NCBI GenBank assembly: GCA_016722515.1
Contig: JADKJE010000001.1
Location: 186,001-250,000, forward strand
Length of the DNA stretch: 64,000 nucleotides
Direction: 5' to 3'
Origin: Alphaproteobacteria bacterium
Lineage (GTDB): Bacteria > Pseudomonadota > Alphaproteobacteria > Rickettsiales > JADKJE01
Part shown: positions 26,199 to 35,910 of the stretch, in pieces
Position numbering within the stretch: position 1 is the first letter of the stretch
How the letters are laid out: each line of letters opens with the position of its first letter
The notes under the pieces: generated by a model
Databases searched by the model: none
What the model was told of the DNA's origin: nothing
What the model saw: the letters and a program-made list of their open reading frames with translations, nothing else
Program-made: the position numbers and the translations under genes

Positions 26199-28670
26199 TC
26201 ATTGCTGGATACAAACAACTGGCTCATCAATAACCACCACCTGCTTCTGAGACTTTATCTGCGATACATCAATCGCACATGTTTGTCCAGCGGGCTGGGA
26301 CAATTCAAAATGGAGCATCGATAATTCACGTACTTCCGCCTGGAAGCGTCCATCCTGATCAGTGATGGTTAAATTATTACCATCCGTAAGCCGTGCGCCA
26401 ACAATAGGCTGTCCGGTTTCATCAGCTAGTTTCCCAATCACAATCTGGATGTGATTAATGTCCCAGGATAAGGGAATCACATTTCCTGGATAGAGTGTTA
26501 CTTCCTGACGTGTGGCAGTATAATCCAACAGTTTCTTTTGCTGCGGCACAATAGCAATTTTATAGGTTTCGTAAGGCGATAATAACAATAATCCGTGATG
26601 GTCAGAATCCAGTTCGGTTCGTGGTGAACCATTAACCAATACATTAAATTTTTCATCCTTAGTATTGCCAGCCGAAGATAACATGATACCACTGGTTTGT
26701 TGTTGCCCGCCGCCCCAGCCAATAGTTGTTCCAGAATGGGCGATGCTGAAACCTAAACTGCCATTAAAGAGATTCCTGGTTTCACCATTCACATTGGTTT
26801 GCTCGGCAAGCAGCCTCATTCGTCCCAAATCACCTTTATATTCGCCATCAATTTGATGATGCACATCGCCATTTTCGACATGTGTTTCTGCACCAACTTC
26901 TGTGTATTTCCCAGGACGCGATACATCACTCCAATAGACGCGCATATCTGCTTTGGGGTGAACGCCATTATCGCTGGAAGAACGAGTCGATTGATTCTGA
27001 TAATGCACACCTGTGCCACCACTGGCTCCCCAATGACCTAATTGCATTGCAAACTGGAGATAACCATTAGCCGCCAAACCATCCTGGGTTTCATTAGTAT
27101 CCGCAAAAAATGTTAAGCTATTACCCGAATGCCGCCAGATATCCCACCTCAGCGATGGCCCGTACGCATAACGCAGCGCACTGTCTGATTGATCCGACAA
27201 ATTACCCTGCAGATTCAGCCACAAATCACTGCGAAGCAGATATGAAATCAAAACCGAACCTTGTGTATAATCATGATGGATAAGCTCTTCAGGCCGTGGG
27301 TTAACAATGGTTCGGTTTGCCCAAACCCTGCGTGCATCGACAGACATCGTTAGTTTTTGATAAAGTGACGGTACATAATAATTAGCTGCAATTCCAACAT
27401 CACCTACCGAACTAAGTAATGCGCTGAATTTTAATTGCTGGCTAGGAGGAAACAACCAGAATAACCCAGATTCTCCATAAAGCCTATCATCAACCATGGT
27501 TAACGAACCATGCCACCCCACCGATTCTGACAAGCGTCGAATCATCCCCGCCTGCCCTACCCCGATAGATTTAGTATCAGGCAAATAACCAGTTGCCTGT
27601 TGATCCCTTAAAAATCCTGCCGATCCATAATAAATAGAACGCCCAGGTGGAGGAATTTGAATATTACGTGCAAAGAAGCGTTTTTCTTCATGGACATCCC
27701 CTGACGAATCCCGGATACGAAGTCTGACTTCATAAGCCCCATCGGGTAAATTCGCTGTATCCAACAATTGATTTCCTGCCTCATAAAAATTAGAAGAATA
27801 AACAATATTATTATACACCAGTGATACCCAGCTTCGGTTAGGCAGAAATAACCATAGTTGGTTGCCCGAACTTTGCTTTAAATCTAAATTAGTATCAAGC
27901 GATGTGCCTACCGATACACCCACCATTTTTACAGTCGGCACAATCGATTCGGCATGGCTGTCAAACAACCCGCCCTGATAGAGCAACCCATCCTTATCAT
28001 ATCCGACACGCAGTGAATCTAGTCGTGTTTGTTCCTGCGACACCATCTGCACCAGCGATAACCGGCCCGCTCCATACGATAAAACAGAATCCTGAATCAA
28101 GGATTGGTTATCCCCTTCACCCGTCGCCTGGGTTATCGTACCATTTAAATGATGTATTCCTGAAAACACGGTTTGTGTCGGTGGCGGAAGTAGCCCTTTA
28201 TGGAGTTGTGAATCAAGCAATTGCGCATTGATAAATAAATCTGCCCTGAACACGCTTTCGTCAAATATAACACTGGCTACTTCTGGATCTAGTTTTCCAC
28301 AATAAGAAACCATTCCATAGGCAAGTTTGGGACATAATAAATTGGCATTCGTAGGAATCTCTCCCGTTAAAGCCTGCTTTACAAGCTCAGCATCTTGTGG
28401 CTTAACCATCGTTAATTTAGGTATCAAATGATCTAGATCTTTAAATTGGATGGTGCTGGGCGTAAATTCAATAGGGAACCGTCCAACAAGCACGCCATTA
28501 TAAAAAACATCCGCAGTTCCTTTTTGCGCCAGAGTTAAATAAGCAAACCCCTCTGGAACTCCTTCTTTAACTTTCATATTCTCATGGAACGTCGAGGCGC
28601 ATATATCAGCAGGAAATCCTACCAACGCCAGTGAGGCTATCAAAAGTGACCATGATTCCTTTCGCTTCAT
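26199..28670 (-). CDS. Outer-membrane fimbrial usher
   Basis: About 823 residues. A signal peptide (LLIASLALVGFPADICAS) leads into an N-terminal domain with GFAYLTLAQKGTADVFYNGV, a long beta-barrel region rich in alternating hydrophobic strands, and a plug-like sequence near residues 280-345. The C-terminal domains include a carboxypeptidase-regulatory-like segment (GKLADETGQPIVGARLTDG) and two late cysteines. Ushers thread chaperone-bound pilins across the outer membrane. The exact usher class (alternate or archaic) is not settled by eye. I chose ATG 28670, preceded by GAAGAG; a TTG 12 bp upstream (28682) is also possible. It lies 56 bp after the first pilin gene on the same strand. Confidence 0.8.
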   Translation of the reverse strand: MKRKESWSLLIASLALVGFPADICASTFHENMKVKEGVPEGFAYLTLAQKGTADVFYNGVLVGRFPIEFTPSTIQFKDLDHLIPKLTMVKPQDAELVKQALTGEIPTNANLLCPKLAYGMVSYCGKLDPEVASVIFDESVFRADLFINAQLLDSQLHKGLLPPPTQTVFSGIHHLNGTITQATGEGDNQSLIQDSVLSYGAGRLSLVQMVSQEQTRLDSLRVGYDKDGLLYQGGLFDSHAESIVPTVKMVGVSVGTSLDTNLDLKQSSGNQLWLFLPNRSWVSLVYNNIVYSSNFYEAGNQLLDTANLPDGAYEVRLRIRDSSGDVHEEKRFFARNIQIPPPGRSIYYGSAGFLRDQQATGYLPDTKSIGVGQAGMIRRLSESVGWHGSLTMVDDRLYGESGLFWLFPPSQQLKFSALLSSVGDVGIAANYYVPSLYQKLTMSVDARRVWANRTIVNPRPEELIHHDYTQGSVLISYLLRSDLWLNLQGNLSDQSDSALRYAYGPSLRWDIWRHSGNSLTFFADTNETQDGLAANGYLQFAMQLGHWGASGGTGVHYQNQSTRSSSDNGVHPKADMRVYWSDVSRPGKYTEVGAETHVENGDVHHQIDGEYKGDLGRMRLLAEQTNVNGETRNLFNGSLGFSIAHSGTTIGWGGGQQQTSGIMLSSAGNTKDEKFNVLVNGSPRTELDSDHHGLLLLSPYETYKIAIVPQQKKLLDYTATRQEVTLYPGNVIPLSWDINHIQIVIGKLADETGQPIVGARLTDGNNLTITDQDGRFQAEVRELSMLHFELSQPAGQTCAIDVSQIKSQKQVVVIDEPVVCIQQ

Positions 28671-28738
28671 TAAACTCTTCAAAACCTTAAGAATGTGACT
28701 TAAAGGTAAAGAAGATTTAATAATAAAACGTAAATTTT

Positions 28739-29290
28739 CTAGTCAGGTGTCACAACCAATGTCAATGTGCCCGTGTATACGGCAGCGTAGACTTGATCCA
28801 GATCTGCTTCGGTAATATCAACGATCAATCGCGCCGTATTACCAGGGGAAGTACCCGCACACGTAGAACTATCACCAGAAGCATTATTAAACGTTCCTGA
28901 CGTAACCGCTGTTGTTAACGCAGTACCTGTGTTAGAAAGCGAACCAACACCACCATCATTCCAGGATACCGAATAAGGTAAAGTTGCGCTGCCATCTGTC
29001 AGGGTAAACGCATTACTGGCTCCATCACCGGTAGCAAGAACTGTATACGCACCCGATGCCGAAGTTGAATAGATACACACATCGTCTGTTAACGTTTGGT
29101 TTCCATCCCCATCAACCCATGATGCCAGCGTTAAATCATTTAAATTGCTGATGCGCGCACGCGATGGTTTGGTTACCGAAATATCAACCGAACCCGTTGA
29201 TGTCGCCCCTAATGTTCCCTGTGTTGCAGCAAAGGCCCCACCTGCCTGCAAACAAAGAATCGAAGTCATAAGTAAAGAAATACGTTTCAT
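28739..29290 (-). CDS. Pilin-like secreted subunit 1
   Basis: A 183-residue protein with signal peptide MKRISLLMTSILCLQAGGAF and a beta-sandwich-like mature part. Conserved with its neighbour: ISNLNDLTLASWVDGDG, DVCIYS, a Y..LATGDG motif, LPYSVSWNDGG, one late Cys, and a C-terminal alternating strand YTGTLTLVVTPD as expected for chaperone-usher subunits. GGGGGGA precedes the ATG. The usher follows 56 bp downstream. Probably the major or tip pilin. Confidence 0.75.
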   Translation of the reverse strand: MKRISLLMTSILCLQAGGAFAATQGTLGATSTGSVDISVTKPSRARISNLNDLTLASWVDGDGNQTLTDDVCIYSTSASGAYTVLATGDGASNAFTLTDGSATLPYSVSWNDGGVGSLSNTGTALTTAVTSGTFNNASGDSSTCAGTSPGNTARLIVDITEADLDQVYAAVYTGTLTLVVTPD

Positions 29291-29393
29291 AACGTCCCCC
29301 CAAAAAAGATCATAATCATAATTATTAACTAAGAGAGATTAACAATTATGCAAAATATTGGCGTATAAATTGAGTTTAGTTAAGGAACTACTT

Positions 29394-29427
29394 CGTTACT
29401 CTGGTGCAACCGTTACTCTGGTGCAAC
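29394..29427. repeat. 17-bp tandem duplication at a pilin stop codon
   Basis: CGTTACTCTGGTGCAAC occurs twice in direct succession (29394-29410 and 29411-29427). The second copy contains the last codons and stop of pilin 2 (VAPE, stop), so the first is a duplicated 3' end lying outside the gene. Confidence 0.9.
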
Positions 29428-29967
29428 TACCACGGACAATTGTCCCGTATACGTCCCTTCCGGCACCGCATCTAAATCTGTTGCCAGAATCTTTACCCGA
29501 AAGCGCGCTGTGGGAACGGCTCCCACGTTACAGTCATTACTTGAGGTTGGTACATCGGTATCAATACGGCTATTATGTAAACTGGTTACCTGCGAAGCGC
29601 TTGTCAGCGCATGCGTGCTTCCTCCGCCTGGATTGCCTTCGCCGCCATCATACCAAAAAACTGAATAAGGTAAATTATAACTGCCATTCTTAAGGATAAA
29701 TCCCGGCCCATCACCGGTAGCCATTAGATCATAATTACGATTACTGAGGGTGACATCTTCCTTGTACACACACACATCCACATCTTGAATAATATCTGAA
29801 TCTCCGGTGATCCAGTTGGAAATCGTAATATCGGATAAATTAGAAATGCGAATAGTGGGGCTTGCAGCAAAAGCATCCGTACAGAGAAAACCAATGCCAG
29901 AGAAAACCAATGCCCCCCAGCCTACAATAGAAAACAAGATTGAATTGATACCGCTTCTTTCCCCCAT
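29413..29967 (-). CDS. Pilin-like secreted subunit 2
   Basis: A 184-residue paralogue of the adjacent pilin-like gene. It has an N-terminal hydrophobic export signal (SILFSIVGWGALVFSGIGFL), then ISNLSDITISNWITGDSD, DVCVYKED, YDLMATGDG, LPYSVFWYDGGEG and the C-terminal strand YTGQLSVVVAPE. Motif order matches pilin 1 exactly, but overall identity looks modest, so this is an old duplication. It is the first gene of the putative pilin 2 - pilin 1 - usher operon. A ribosome site AGG lies 8 nt before the ATG. Confidence 0.73.
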   Translation of the reverse strand: MGERSGINSILFSIVGWGALVFSGIGFLCTDAFAASPTIRISNLSDITISNWITGDSDIIQDVDVCVYKEDVTLSNRNYDLMATGDGPGFILKNGSYNLPYSVFWYDGGEGNPGGGSTHALTSASQVTSLHNSRIDTDVPTSSNDCNVGAVPTARFRVKILATDLDAVPEGTYTGQLSVVVAPE

Positions 29968-30174
29968 ACTATAAACCTAACAGAATGGATTTTTTTTGGG
30001 AAGAAGAATTTATGTGTAAGCAAGAATCGGTAGAGAGGTGAAGGCATCCTACCCATCGAGCTCCCCAGATTCATGCCGAAGAGGAGGGTAGAAGAAGCCC
30101 CCCCTTCCTTCGAAAGATAATTGCTAACACCTACGTATCTGTTATACTCCTGTAATATCTAACATTTAGATGCC

Positions 30175-30681
30175 ATGAAATACCCACACCAACCATTCTT
30201 AAATCCATCCTATCTGTGCCTTTTGGCACTCGTCTTTGGCCCATTAGCTATGGCTATTAGTTCGGAGTCGTTATGGGGTTTCAAACCCTGTCATCTATGC
30301 ATGATTCAGCGTATCCCCTATGCAGTAATGACAATGCTGGTTATTTTCCAAGGGTTAATTCGCTCTAAAACGTGGATGTGGTTATTATTAATGGTCGGAT
30401 TTATAGCTTCAACCATCGCCGCATCCTATCATGTTGGTGTAGAAAAAGGCTTGATTGCCCTATCAGAAGGCTGCCTTGGAGCCCCCAGTACCGCTAAAAC
30501 ATCGCAACAACTTTTGCAGGAACTCTTATCCGAAACCAAACCCCGTTGTGACAAACCCACGATGATCTTAGGATTTTCAATGGCTACCTGGAATCTAGCT
30601 TACTCGGCCGCGATGGTTTTCTATTTTGGTTTTCTAACTTCTATTTCCTTTAAATCCGCAAAAAGGATACAGCATGACTAG
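30175..30681 (+). CDS. dsbB: Disulfide bond formation protein B
   Basis: Inner-membrane protein that reoxidises DsbA and passes electrons to ubiquinone. There are 168 residues and four transmembrane helices. The first redox pair CHLC follows the first helix (FKPCHLCMIQRIPY), and the second periplasmic loop carries the second cysteine pair (SEGCLGAP and KPRCDKP). Its stop overlaps coq7 by 8 bp; the coupling with a ubiquinone gene is functionally sensible and recurrent in alphaproteobacteria. Confidence 0.93.
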   Translation: MKYPHQPFLNPSYLCLLALVFGPLAMAISSESLWGFKPCHLCMIQRIPYAVMTMLVIFQGLIRSKTWMWLLLMVGFIASTIAASYHVGVEKGLIALSEGCLGAPSTAKTSQQLLQELLSETKPRCDKPTMILGFSMATWNLAYSAAMVFYFGFLTSISFKSAKRIQHD

Positions 30682-31234
30682 CCACCAGTTTAATCCCCTC
30701 CTTCCTGGAAATAGAAGCCATGAGGAAGACATCAAACGGATGATCCGTGTTAATCATGCTGGTGAATATGGGGCTAAACGTATTTATGCTGGACAAATTT
30801 CTGTCCTCGGAAAAAGCCACCTTGGTCCAACCCTTAAACATATGGCCGAACAAGAAGAAGTCCATCTGGATTATTTTGAAAAAGAAATGGTCAAACGTCA
30901 GGTTCGCCCCACCGTTCTCCAACCACTCTGGCATATGGCAGGTTATGCACTCGGTGCTGCCACAGCGCTACTGGGTGAAAAAGCAGCAATGGCATGTACA
31001 GTGGCCGTTGAAGAAGTCATTGATGCCCATTATCAGGAACAATTAAATAAACTCAACCACACCGGCGAAGAAACCGAACTTTCACACTCTATTCGTCAGT
31101 TTCAAGCCGAAGAACTTGAACATCGCAATATCGGCATAGCCCATCACGCTGAACAAGCTCCTGGTTATGCCTTATTAAGCCACGCCATTAAAACTGGTAG
31201 CAAACTTGCTATCTGGTTATCAACCCGATTTTAA
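30674..31234 (+). CDS. coq7: Demethoxyubiquinone hydroxylase Coq7
   Basis: Di-iron hydroxylase of ubiquinone synthesis, 186 residues. Iron ligands are seen in RVNHAGEYGAKRIY, AEQEEVHLDYFEKE, VEEVIDAHYQEQ and AEELEHRNIGIAHHAEQ. Overlaps dsbB and lies 5 bp before the dgt-like gene, so the three form an operon. Typical length. Confidence 0.95.
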   Translation: MTSHQFNPLLPGNRSHEEDIKRMIRVNHAGEYGAKRIYAGQISVLGKSHLGPTLKHMAEQEEVHLDYFEKEMVKRQVRPTVLQPLWHMAGYALGAATALLGEKAAMACTVAVEEVIDAHYQEQLNKLNHTGEETELSHSIRQFQAEELEHRNIGIAHHAEQAPGYALLSHAIKTGSKLAIWLSTRF

Positions 31235-31239
31235 GTATT

Positions 31240-32472
31240 ATGGTTTACATTCAAGACATGATTCACAACACCCAGTACACGCTTGCGCCTTATGCCACGC
31301 AACCACACTTAAGCAATGGACGGCTCTTTGCCTCCACAAGCTGTTCGGTGCGTGACCCGTTTCAGCGCGACCGCGACCGGATTATTCACACCACGGCTTT
31401 CCGCCGCCTTGAATATAAAACACAAGTGTTTGTCAATCACGAAGGCGATCATTACCGTACCCGCTTAACCCATTCCATCGAAGTTGCACAAATTTCAAGG
31501 ACTCTGGCCAAAGCCCTTCATTTGCATGAAGATTTAACCGAGGTCTGCGCCTTAGCCCATGATATAGGCCATCCTCCTTTTGGCCATGCTGGTGAAGATG
31601 CCCTCAATGATGCCGCAAAACAATATGGTGGTTTTGATCATAATGCCCAGGCCTTGAGATTACTTACCGAATTGGAACAACGTTTTATCGAATTTGATGG
31701 CCTTAACCTAACCTGGGAATCGCTGGAAGGCATCATCAAACATAATGGCCCACTCATCGGCCCCTATGCCGATCTCAAACGTTACGCCAATGGCCCACAC
31801 CATGCTATCAACCGCTATAACGCCCTCCATGATTTATGGTTGCAGAGTTTTCCTTCGCTAGAAGCCCAGGTAGCGGGTGTATGCGATGATATCGCTTATA
31901 ATAATCACGATATGGAAGATGGTATCCGCGCCGGATTTTTTACCCTGGAAGAATTATGTTCTATTCCGCTTGTTTATGATAGTTTCAGTGAATTAAAATT
32001 GCGCTATCCTAAAGCCGATGGAAGAAGGCTGGTCTATCAAACCATTGGCAGCTTGATTGGTAAAATGGTTGAAGATGTTATCCGCACCACGCAACATGCG
32101 TTACATGCACAATCCATTCAAACGGTTGGTGATGTACGTCAATCTCCCAACTTCATTGTTTCCTTCAGCGACGAAATGGAACTTCACAACAAGCAACTTA
32201 AATATTTCCTCAAAGACCGCATGTACTCGCATCCCGAGGTTACGGCTACGCGTGATGTAGCCAAAACCATCCTTGGAACCCTGTATCATTATTACTTCGA
32301 TAATCCCAATAAACTCACTCCCAAATGGCAAGCCTACATGGTTGATAAAAACGACCTGCAACGCCGATCCGATACGGTCGTCAACTACATCGCCGGCATG
32401 ACCGACCGCTACGCCAGCCAGCGTTATACAGAGATTACAGGAAACAAGCCTAAATGGCGTGAGCACGAATAA
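31240..32472 (+). CDS. dgt: Deoxyguanosinetriphosphate triphosphohydrolase-like protein
   Basis: HD-domain dNTP triphosphohydrolase, 410 residues. Metal-binding HD residues lie in RTRLTHSIEVAQISR, CALAHDIGHPPFGHAGE and AQVAGVCDDIAYNNHD. The segment DPFQRDRDRIIHTTAFRRLEYKTQVF is typical of the bacterial Dgt-like family. It hydrolyses dNTPs to nucleoside and triphosphate, balancing pools. Two starts are possible (31240 and 31258); neither has a good ribosome site. Last gene of the dsbB-coq7-dgt set. Confidence 0.92.
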   Translation: MVYIQDMIHNTQYTLAPYATQPHLSNGRLFASTSCSVRDPFQRDRDRIIHTTAFRRLEYKTQVFVNHEGDHYRTRLTHSIEVAQISRTLAKALHLHEDLTEVCALAHDIGHPPFGHAGEDALNDAAKQYGGFDHNAQALRLLTELEQRFIEFDGLNLTWESLEGIIKHNGPLIGPYADLKRYANGPHHAINRYNALHDLWLQSFPSLEAQVAGVCDDIAYNNHDMEDGIRAGFFTLEELCSIPLVYDSFSELKLRYPKADGRRLVYQTIGSLIGKMVEDVIRTTQHALHAQSIQTVGDVRQSPNFIVSFSDEMELHNKQLKYFLKDRMYSHPEVTATRDVAKTILGTLYHYYFDNPNKLTPKWQAYMVDKNDLQRRSDTVVNYIAGMTDRYASQRYTEITGNKPKWREHE

Positions 32473-32554
32473 ACTTAACGATAATCGTTTCCTAACGTTT
32501 GCTCTGTTTTTTAGCAAGATTACTGTTTTTGGTGGTTACGATCTTTAGATGCAA

Positions 32555-33857
32555 CTAATGCGACATTTTCCTACGAATTCTAACTGAAAGCGCATGTGCC
32601 GACAAGCCTTCGCTGTCTGCAAATATTGCCGTAGCATCCGCAATTTCAGCAAATGATTCAGCGCTACAGCCCATCACAGAAACACGTTTGATGAAGTTAT
32701 ACACCGACAAACCAGACGAGAATCTGGCTGTGCCTGCAGTGGGCAATACGTGGCTTGGACCGGCCATATAATCGCCGATAGCCTCAGGTGTATATCTACC
32801 CAAAAAGATAGCGCCCGCATGGCAAATTTCTGCCAGGATCGATTCTAGGGTTATCAACCATGATTTCTAAATGTTCAGGTGCCAGTTTATTGACAATCGA
32901 GGCCGCTTGCTCTGCAATACTTTCAACCACGATGACAGCACCCAGTGCGTTCCAGCTGCGTTTAGCTATCTCTGCACGGCTTAACTGGCTCAATAAGGTT
33001 TCAACTGCTTGAACACACTGATTGGCAAAATCCTGGTCATCGGTAATCAATACAGCACGGGAATCTGGACCGTGCTCACATTGCGCTAATAAATCAGCAG
33101 CAACCCATTCGGGGGGCGTTTGGTCATCCGCAATCACCACGACATCCGTAGGACCCGCGATCATATCAATTCCCACCACACCAAATACTTGCTGCTTTGC
33201 CGAGGCTACATAGGCATTGCCGGGCCCGACAATTAAATCTACCGGTTCAATCGTTTGAGTCCCATAGGCCAAGGCCGCTATGGCCTGGGCACCGCCAATC
33301 GTATAAATTTCATCAATCCCGGCTTGTTTAGCGGCCGCGAGAATGGCAGGATTCATTTCGCCTTTAGGGGTTGGCACAACCATCACTACCCGTTTAACGC
33401 CGGCTACTTTGGCAGGAATGGCATTCATCAAGACTGTGCTGGGATAACTGGCTAAACCACCTGGAACATAAATACCAACGGAATCCACTGGACGCCATAA
33501 ATTACCCAAACGCACTCCCTGGCCGTCCACATAATCAAAATCGGTGGGGATTTGTCGCTCATGGTAATGCTGGATACGCTGGGCAGATGATTCAATGGCC
33601 TGCTGTAACTCGGTACTGATTTTTCCTACAGCATCTGTAATGGCCGTAAGCTTAACCCTTATGGTATCAGCTGTCATTGTATGGTGGTCAAATTTGGCAC
33701 TTAATTCAAATAAGGCAGCATCACCTCTGGCTCTAACATCCGCGATAATATTGCTCACCACCTGACGTACTTCAGGGCTAGTCTCTGGTGTATGCGACAA
33801 AAGCTGTTTTAACTGCTTTGAAAAATCAGGGTGAGAACTCTTAAGCTGCAGAACCAT
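32555..33857 (-). pseudogene. hisD: Histidinol dehydrogenase, interrupted by a one-base frameshift
   Basis: HisD oxidises L-histidinol to histidine. The first frame begins at ATG 33857 (MVLQLKSSHPDF, AAAAGG upstream) and reads normally through GPGNAYVASAK, DMIAGPTDV and LAPEHLEIMVDNP, including the catalytic Glu-His. It then leaves the family sequence. The family sequence resumes in another frame as ESILAEICHAGAIFLGRYTP and continues to RIRRKMSH at 32555. Removing one base near 32846 joins them as DNPESILAEI. All expected motifs are otherwise present, so this is either a recent mutation or a sequencing error. The gene overlaps the 3' end of hisG by 17 bp. Confidence 0.9.
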
Positions 33858-34503
33858 GAACGACCTTTTCAAATGTTTCAACTAATGGATAAATCTCTTT
33901 CGAGCGCGTTTTATAAGCCGTACGGTTAATGATGAGATACGACGAAACATCAACAATTTTCTCAATTTCAACCAAGCCATTTTCGCGTAATGTTTTTCCT
34001 GTAGAAACCAGATCAACGATCCGTTTGCACATACCCAGTGTTGGAGCCAATTCCATCGCCCCATTTAATTTAATAATTTCGGCCTGGACCCCCCTCTGGG
34101 CAAAATGCTTACGGGTGAGGTTAGGATATTTGCTGGCAACCGTTATATGGCTCCATTTTGCAGGGTCATCATGCTGTGCAAGCCCCTGTTCTTCGGCTAC
34201 TGATAGACGACATTTGCCAATTCCTAAATCAATCGGGGCATAAAGCTCTGGTGTATCAAACTCTAATAAGACATCACGTCCCGCAACACCGATATGAGCA
34301 CCACCAAAAGCCACAAACGTCGCCACATCAAAACTGCGAACCCGGATAATTTCCAAATGAGTCACATTGGTTTTAAAACGCAATAAACGACTGCTTGGAT
34401 CAAAAAACGCCGCTTCTGGCTCAATGCCAACCTGTTTTAAAAGTGGAATTAATTCCTCTGCAATCCGCCCTTTTGGCAGGGCCATAATCATGGGTGTTTC
34501 CAT
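33841..34503 (-). CDS. hisG: ATP phosphoribosyltransferase, short form
   Basis: First enzyme of histidine synthesis, joining ATP and PRPP. At 220 residues it is the short form lacking the C-terminal regulatory domain; short forms need HisZ as an activating subunit, and no hisZ is in this window. Motifs include MALPKGRIAEELIPLL, the DVLLEFDTPELYAPIDLGIGK region and the PRPP site RIVDLVSTGKTLRENGL. Upstream of hisD in a two-gene minus operon. The start codon follows a 189-bp gap to the lipoprotein gene. Confidence 0.95.
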   Translation of the reverse strand: METPMIMALPKGRIAEELIPLLKQVGIEPEAAFFDPSSRLLRFKTNVTHLEIIRVRSFDVATFVAFGGAHIGVAGRDVLLEFDTPELYAPIDLGIGKCRLSVAEEQGLAQHDDPAKWSHITVASKYPNLTRKHFAQRGVQAEIIKLNGAMELAPTLGMCKRIVDLVSTGKTLRENGLVEIEKIVDVSSYLIINRTAYKTRSKEIYPLVETFEKVVHGSAA

Positions 34504-34692
34504 TATCGGTACTTCCTGTGGAAAAACGTTTCATAGGTTGGTCACAGTATATCGGCACTTATACCTGGAAGCAAGTACAATACTCGCCCCTAAAGTAAAA
34601 TTTAACAATACTGTAATAATCAATAAATTATTAAGTTTTTCTTTACTTTTTACATCAAATAAGGTAGAATAGAGGCACAAAAAAGGCTGTTT

Positions 34693-35139
34693 ATGTTCGC
34701 ACTCAAACATCTGAATATCGTAAGTTTTATCCTGATCTCCCTGGCTTCCTTAGCAGGCTGTAAAACTCCAGATTTTATTGGTAGATCTGAGCTAGCCAAC
34801 CGCGCTTCTAATCCCATCCTTTTTAATTATAAAGCGTCGAATGCCGAAGAAGTGCGTCTGAGCCAAACCGGCGATACGAATAAAACAGATAATAGTTATT
34901 TGCTTTTTACATCAAAACCTATGGCTAAAATCAAAAATAAAATATATGGAGCATTGAGGTTTAAAAATGACACCCCCAATCCAAATGACGACCGTTTTGT
35001 TTACCTGCGCAAGCGTGATTCAAATATTATGGCTGAAACAATCTTGCTGGACAATCACGACCAAAAAACCTATCTTGGCATGGGAGAAGTTGGTAATAAG
35101 ATCAACGCCTTCGGTGCCCAAATCAGGTTTGAATATTAA
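34693..35139 (+). CDS. Small lipoprotein of unknown function
   Basis: A 148-residue protein with a lipoprotein signal peptide: hydrophobic segment SFILISLASLAGC with lipobox LAGC (Cys near residue 23) and then KTPDFIG. The mature part is polar and probably beta-rich, ending GAQIRFEY with a terminal aromatic residue. I do not recognise a family. AAGG lies 7 nt before the ATG. It precedes the methyltransferase gene by 3 bp, so co-transcription is likely. Confidence 0.7.
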   Translation: MFALKHLNIVSFILISLASLAGCKTPDFIGRSELANRASNPILFNYKASNAEEVRLSQTGDTNKTDNSYLLFTSKPMAKIKNKIYGALRFKNDTPNPNDDRFVYLRKRDSNIMAETILLDNHDQKTYLGMGEVGNKINAFGAQIRFEY

Positions 35140-35142
35140 TGC

Positions 35143-35910
35143 ATGACTGCTCCACTCTTTGATCTTGCCACGCTGCAACAACATAAGCAACGCACTCACC
35201 CAGAAACTACCCGTGAGCTTCTTGAAGCTTTGGATAGCAACGCTTTATTAACGGATATTCTTTCTGATACTGTCCGAGCATTTCCTTCAGCCTGTCTTAC
35301 TCATTTTGGCCCATATACACCCAGCCACTATCTCAAAGGCCATTACGGTATTGAATCGCTCTATGAGCATAATGAATTAGAGATACCCTTTACTCACCAG
35401 ATCAACGAACGTTTTGACCTTATTATCAGTTACTTCCATTTGCATTGGCATAACGATGTACTGCAATCCCTCAAAAACTATTATCGTTTACTGAAACCAA
35501 ACGGCCTGTTCATCAGTTTATTCTTTGGTGGTTATAGCCTGACCGAACTCCGCCAATCGTTACTCAAGGCCGAAAGTGAACTGACCCAGCAAGCCGCCCC
35601 CCGTATCTCCCCTACCATTGATGTCAAAGATGCGGGTCGACTTATCCAATTAGCGGGTTTTGAGAATCCCGTTTCTGATCTTACCCACATGACCGTCTCA
35701 TACGACCATCCACTTACCCTCTTAAAAGAACTTAAGCAACTAGGTGAAACCAACGCATTGCTCCAGCGTACTCGCCAGTTCATGACTCGAAGGTTATTAC
35801 ATGAGGCCTGTGCTACCTACAGCCAATCCTTTGCCGATGAAGATGGCCGCGTTCCCGCCACCATTGATATCATCACGATGACCGGCTGGAAGCCTCGGAA
35901 CTCTACATGA
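35143..35910 (+). CDS. SAM-dependent methyltransferase-like protein (BioC/NDUFAF5-like)
   Basis: A 255-residue protein whose N-terminus LFDLATLQQHKQR matches alphaproteobacterial relatives of NDUFAF5/BioC. A class I methyltransferase core is visible in FDLIISYFHLHWHND, LLKPNGLFISLFFGG and the C-terminal IDIITMTGWK. The glycine-rich SAM motif I (normally E/DxGxGxG) is not evident in the expected place, where FPSACLTHFGPYT stands, so SAM binding may be altered. It overlaps the DUF167 gene by ATGA, showing translational coupling. Confidence 0.68.
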   Translation: MTAPLFDLATLQQHKQRTHPETTRELLEALDSNALLTDILSDTVRAFPSACLTHFGPYTPSHYLKGHYGIESLYEHNELEIPFTHQINERFDLIISYFHLHWHNDVLQSLKNYYRLLKPNGLFISLFFGGYSLTELRQSLLKAESELTQQAAPRISPTIDVKDAGRLIQLAGFENPVSDLTHMTVSYDHPLTLLKELKQLGETNALLQRTRQFMTRRLLHEACATYSQSFADEDGRVPATIDIITMTGWKPRNST

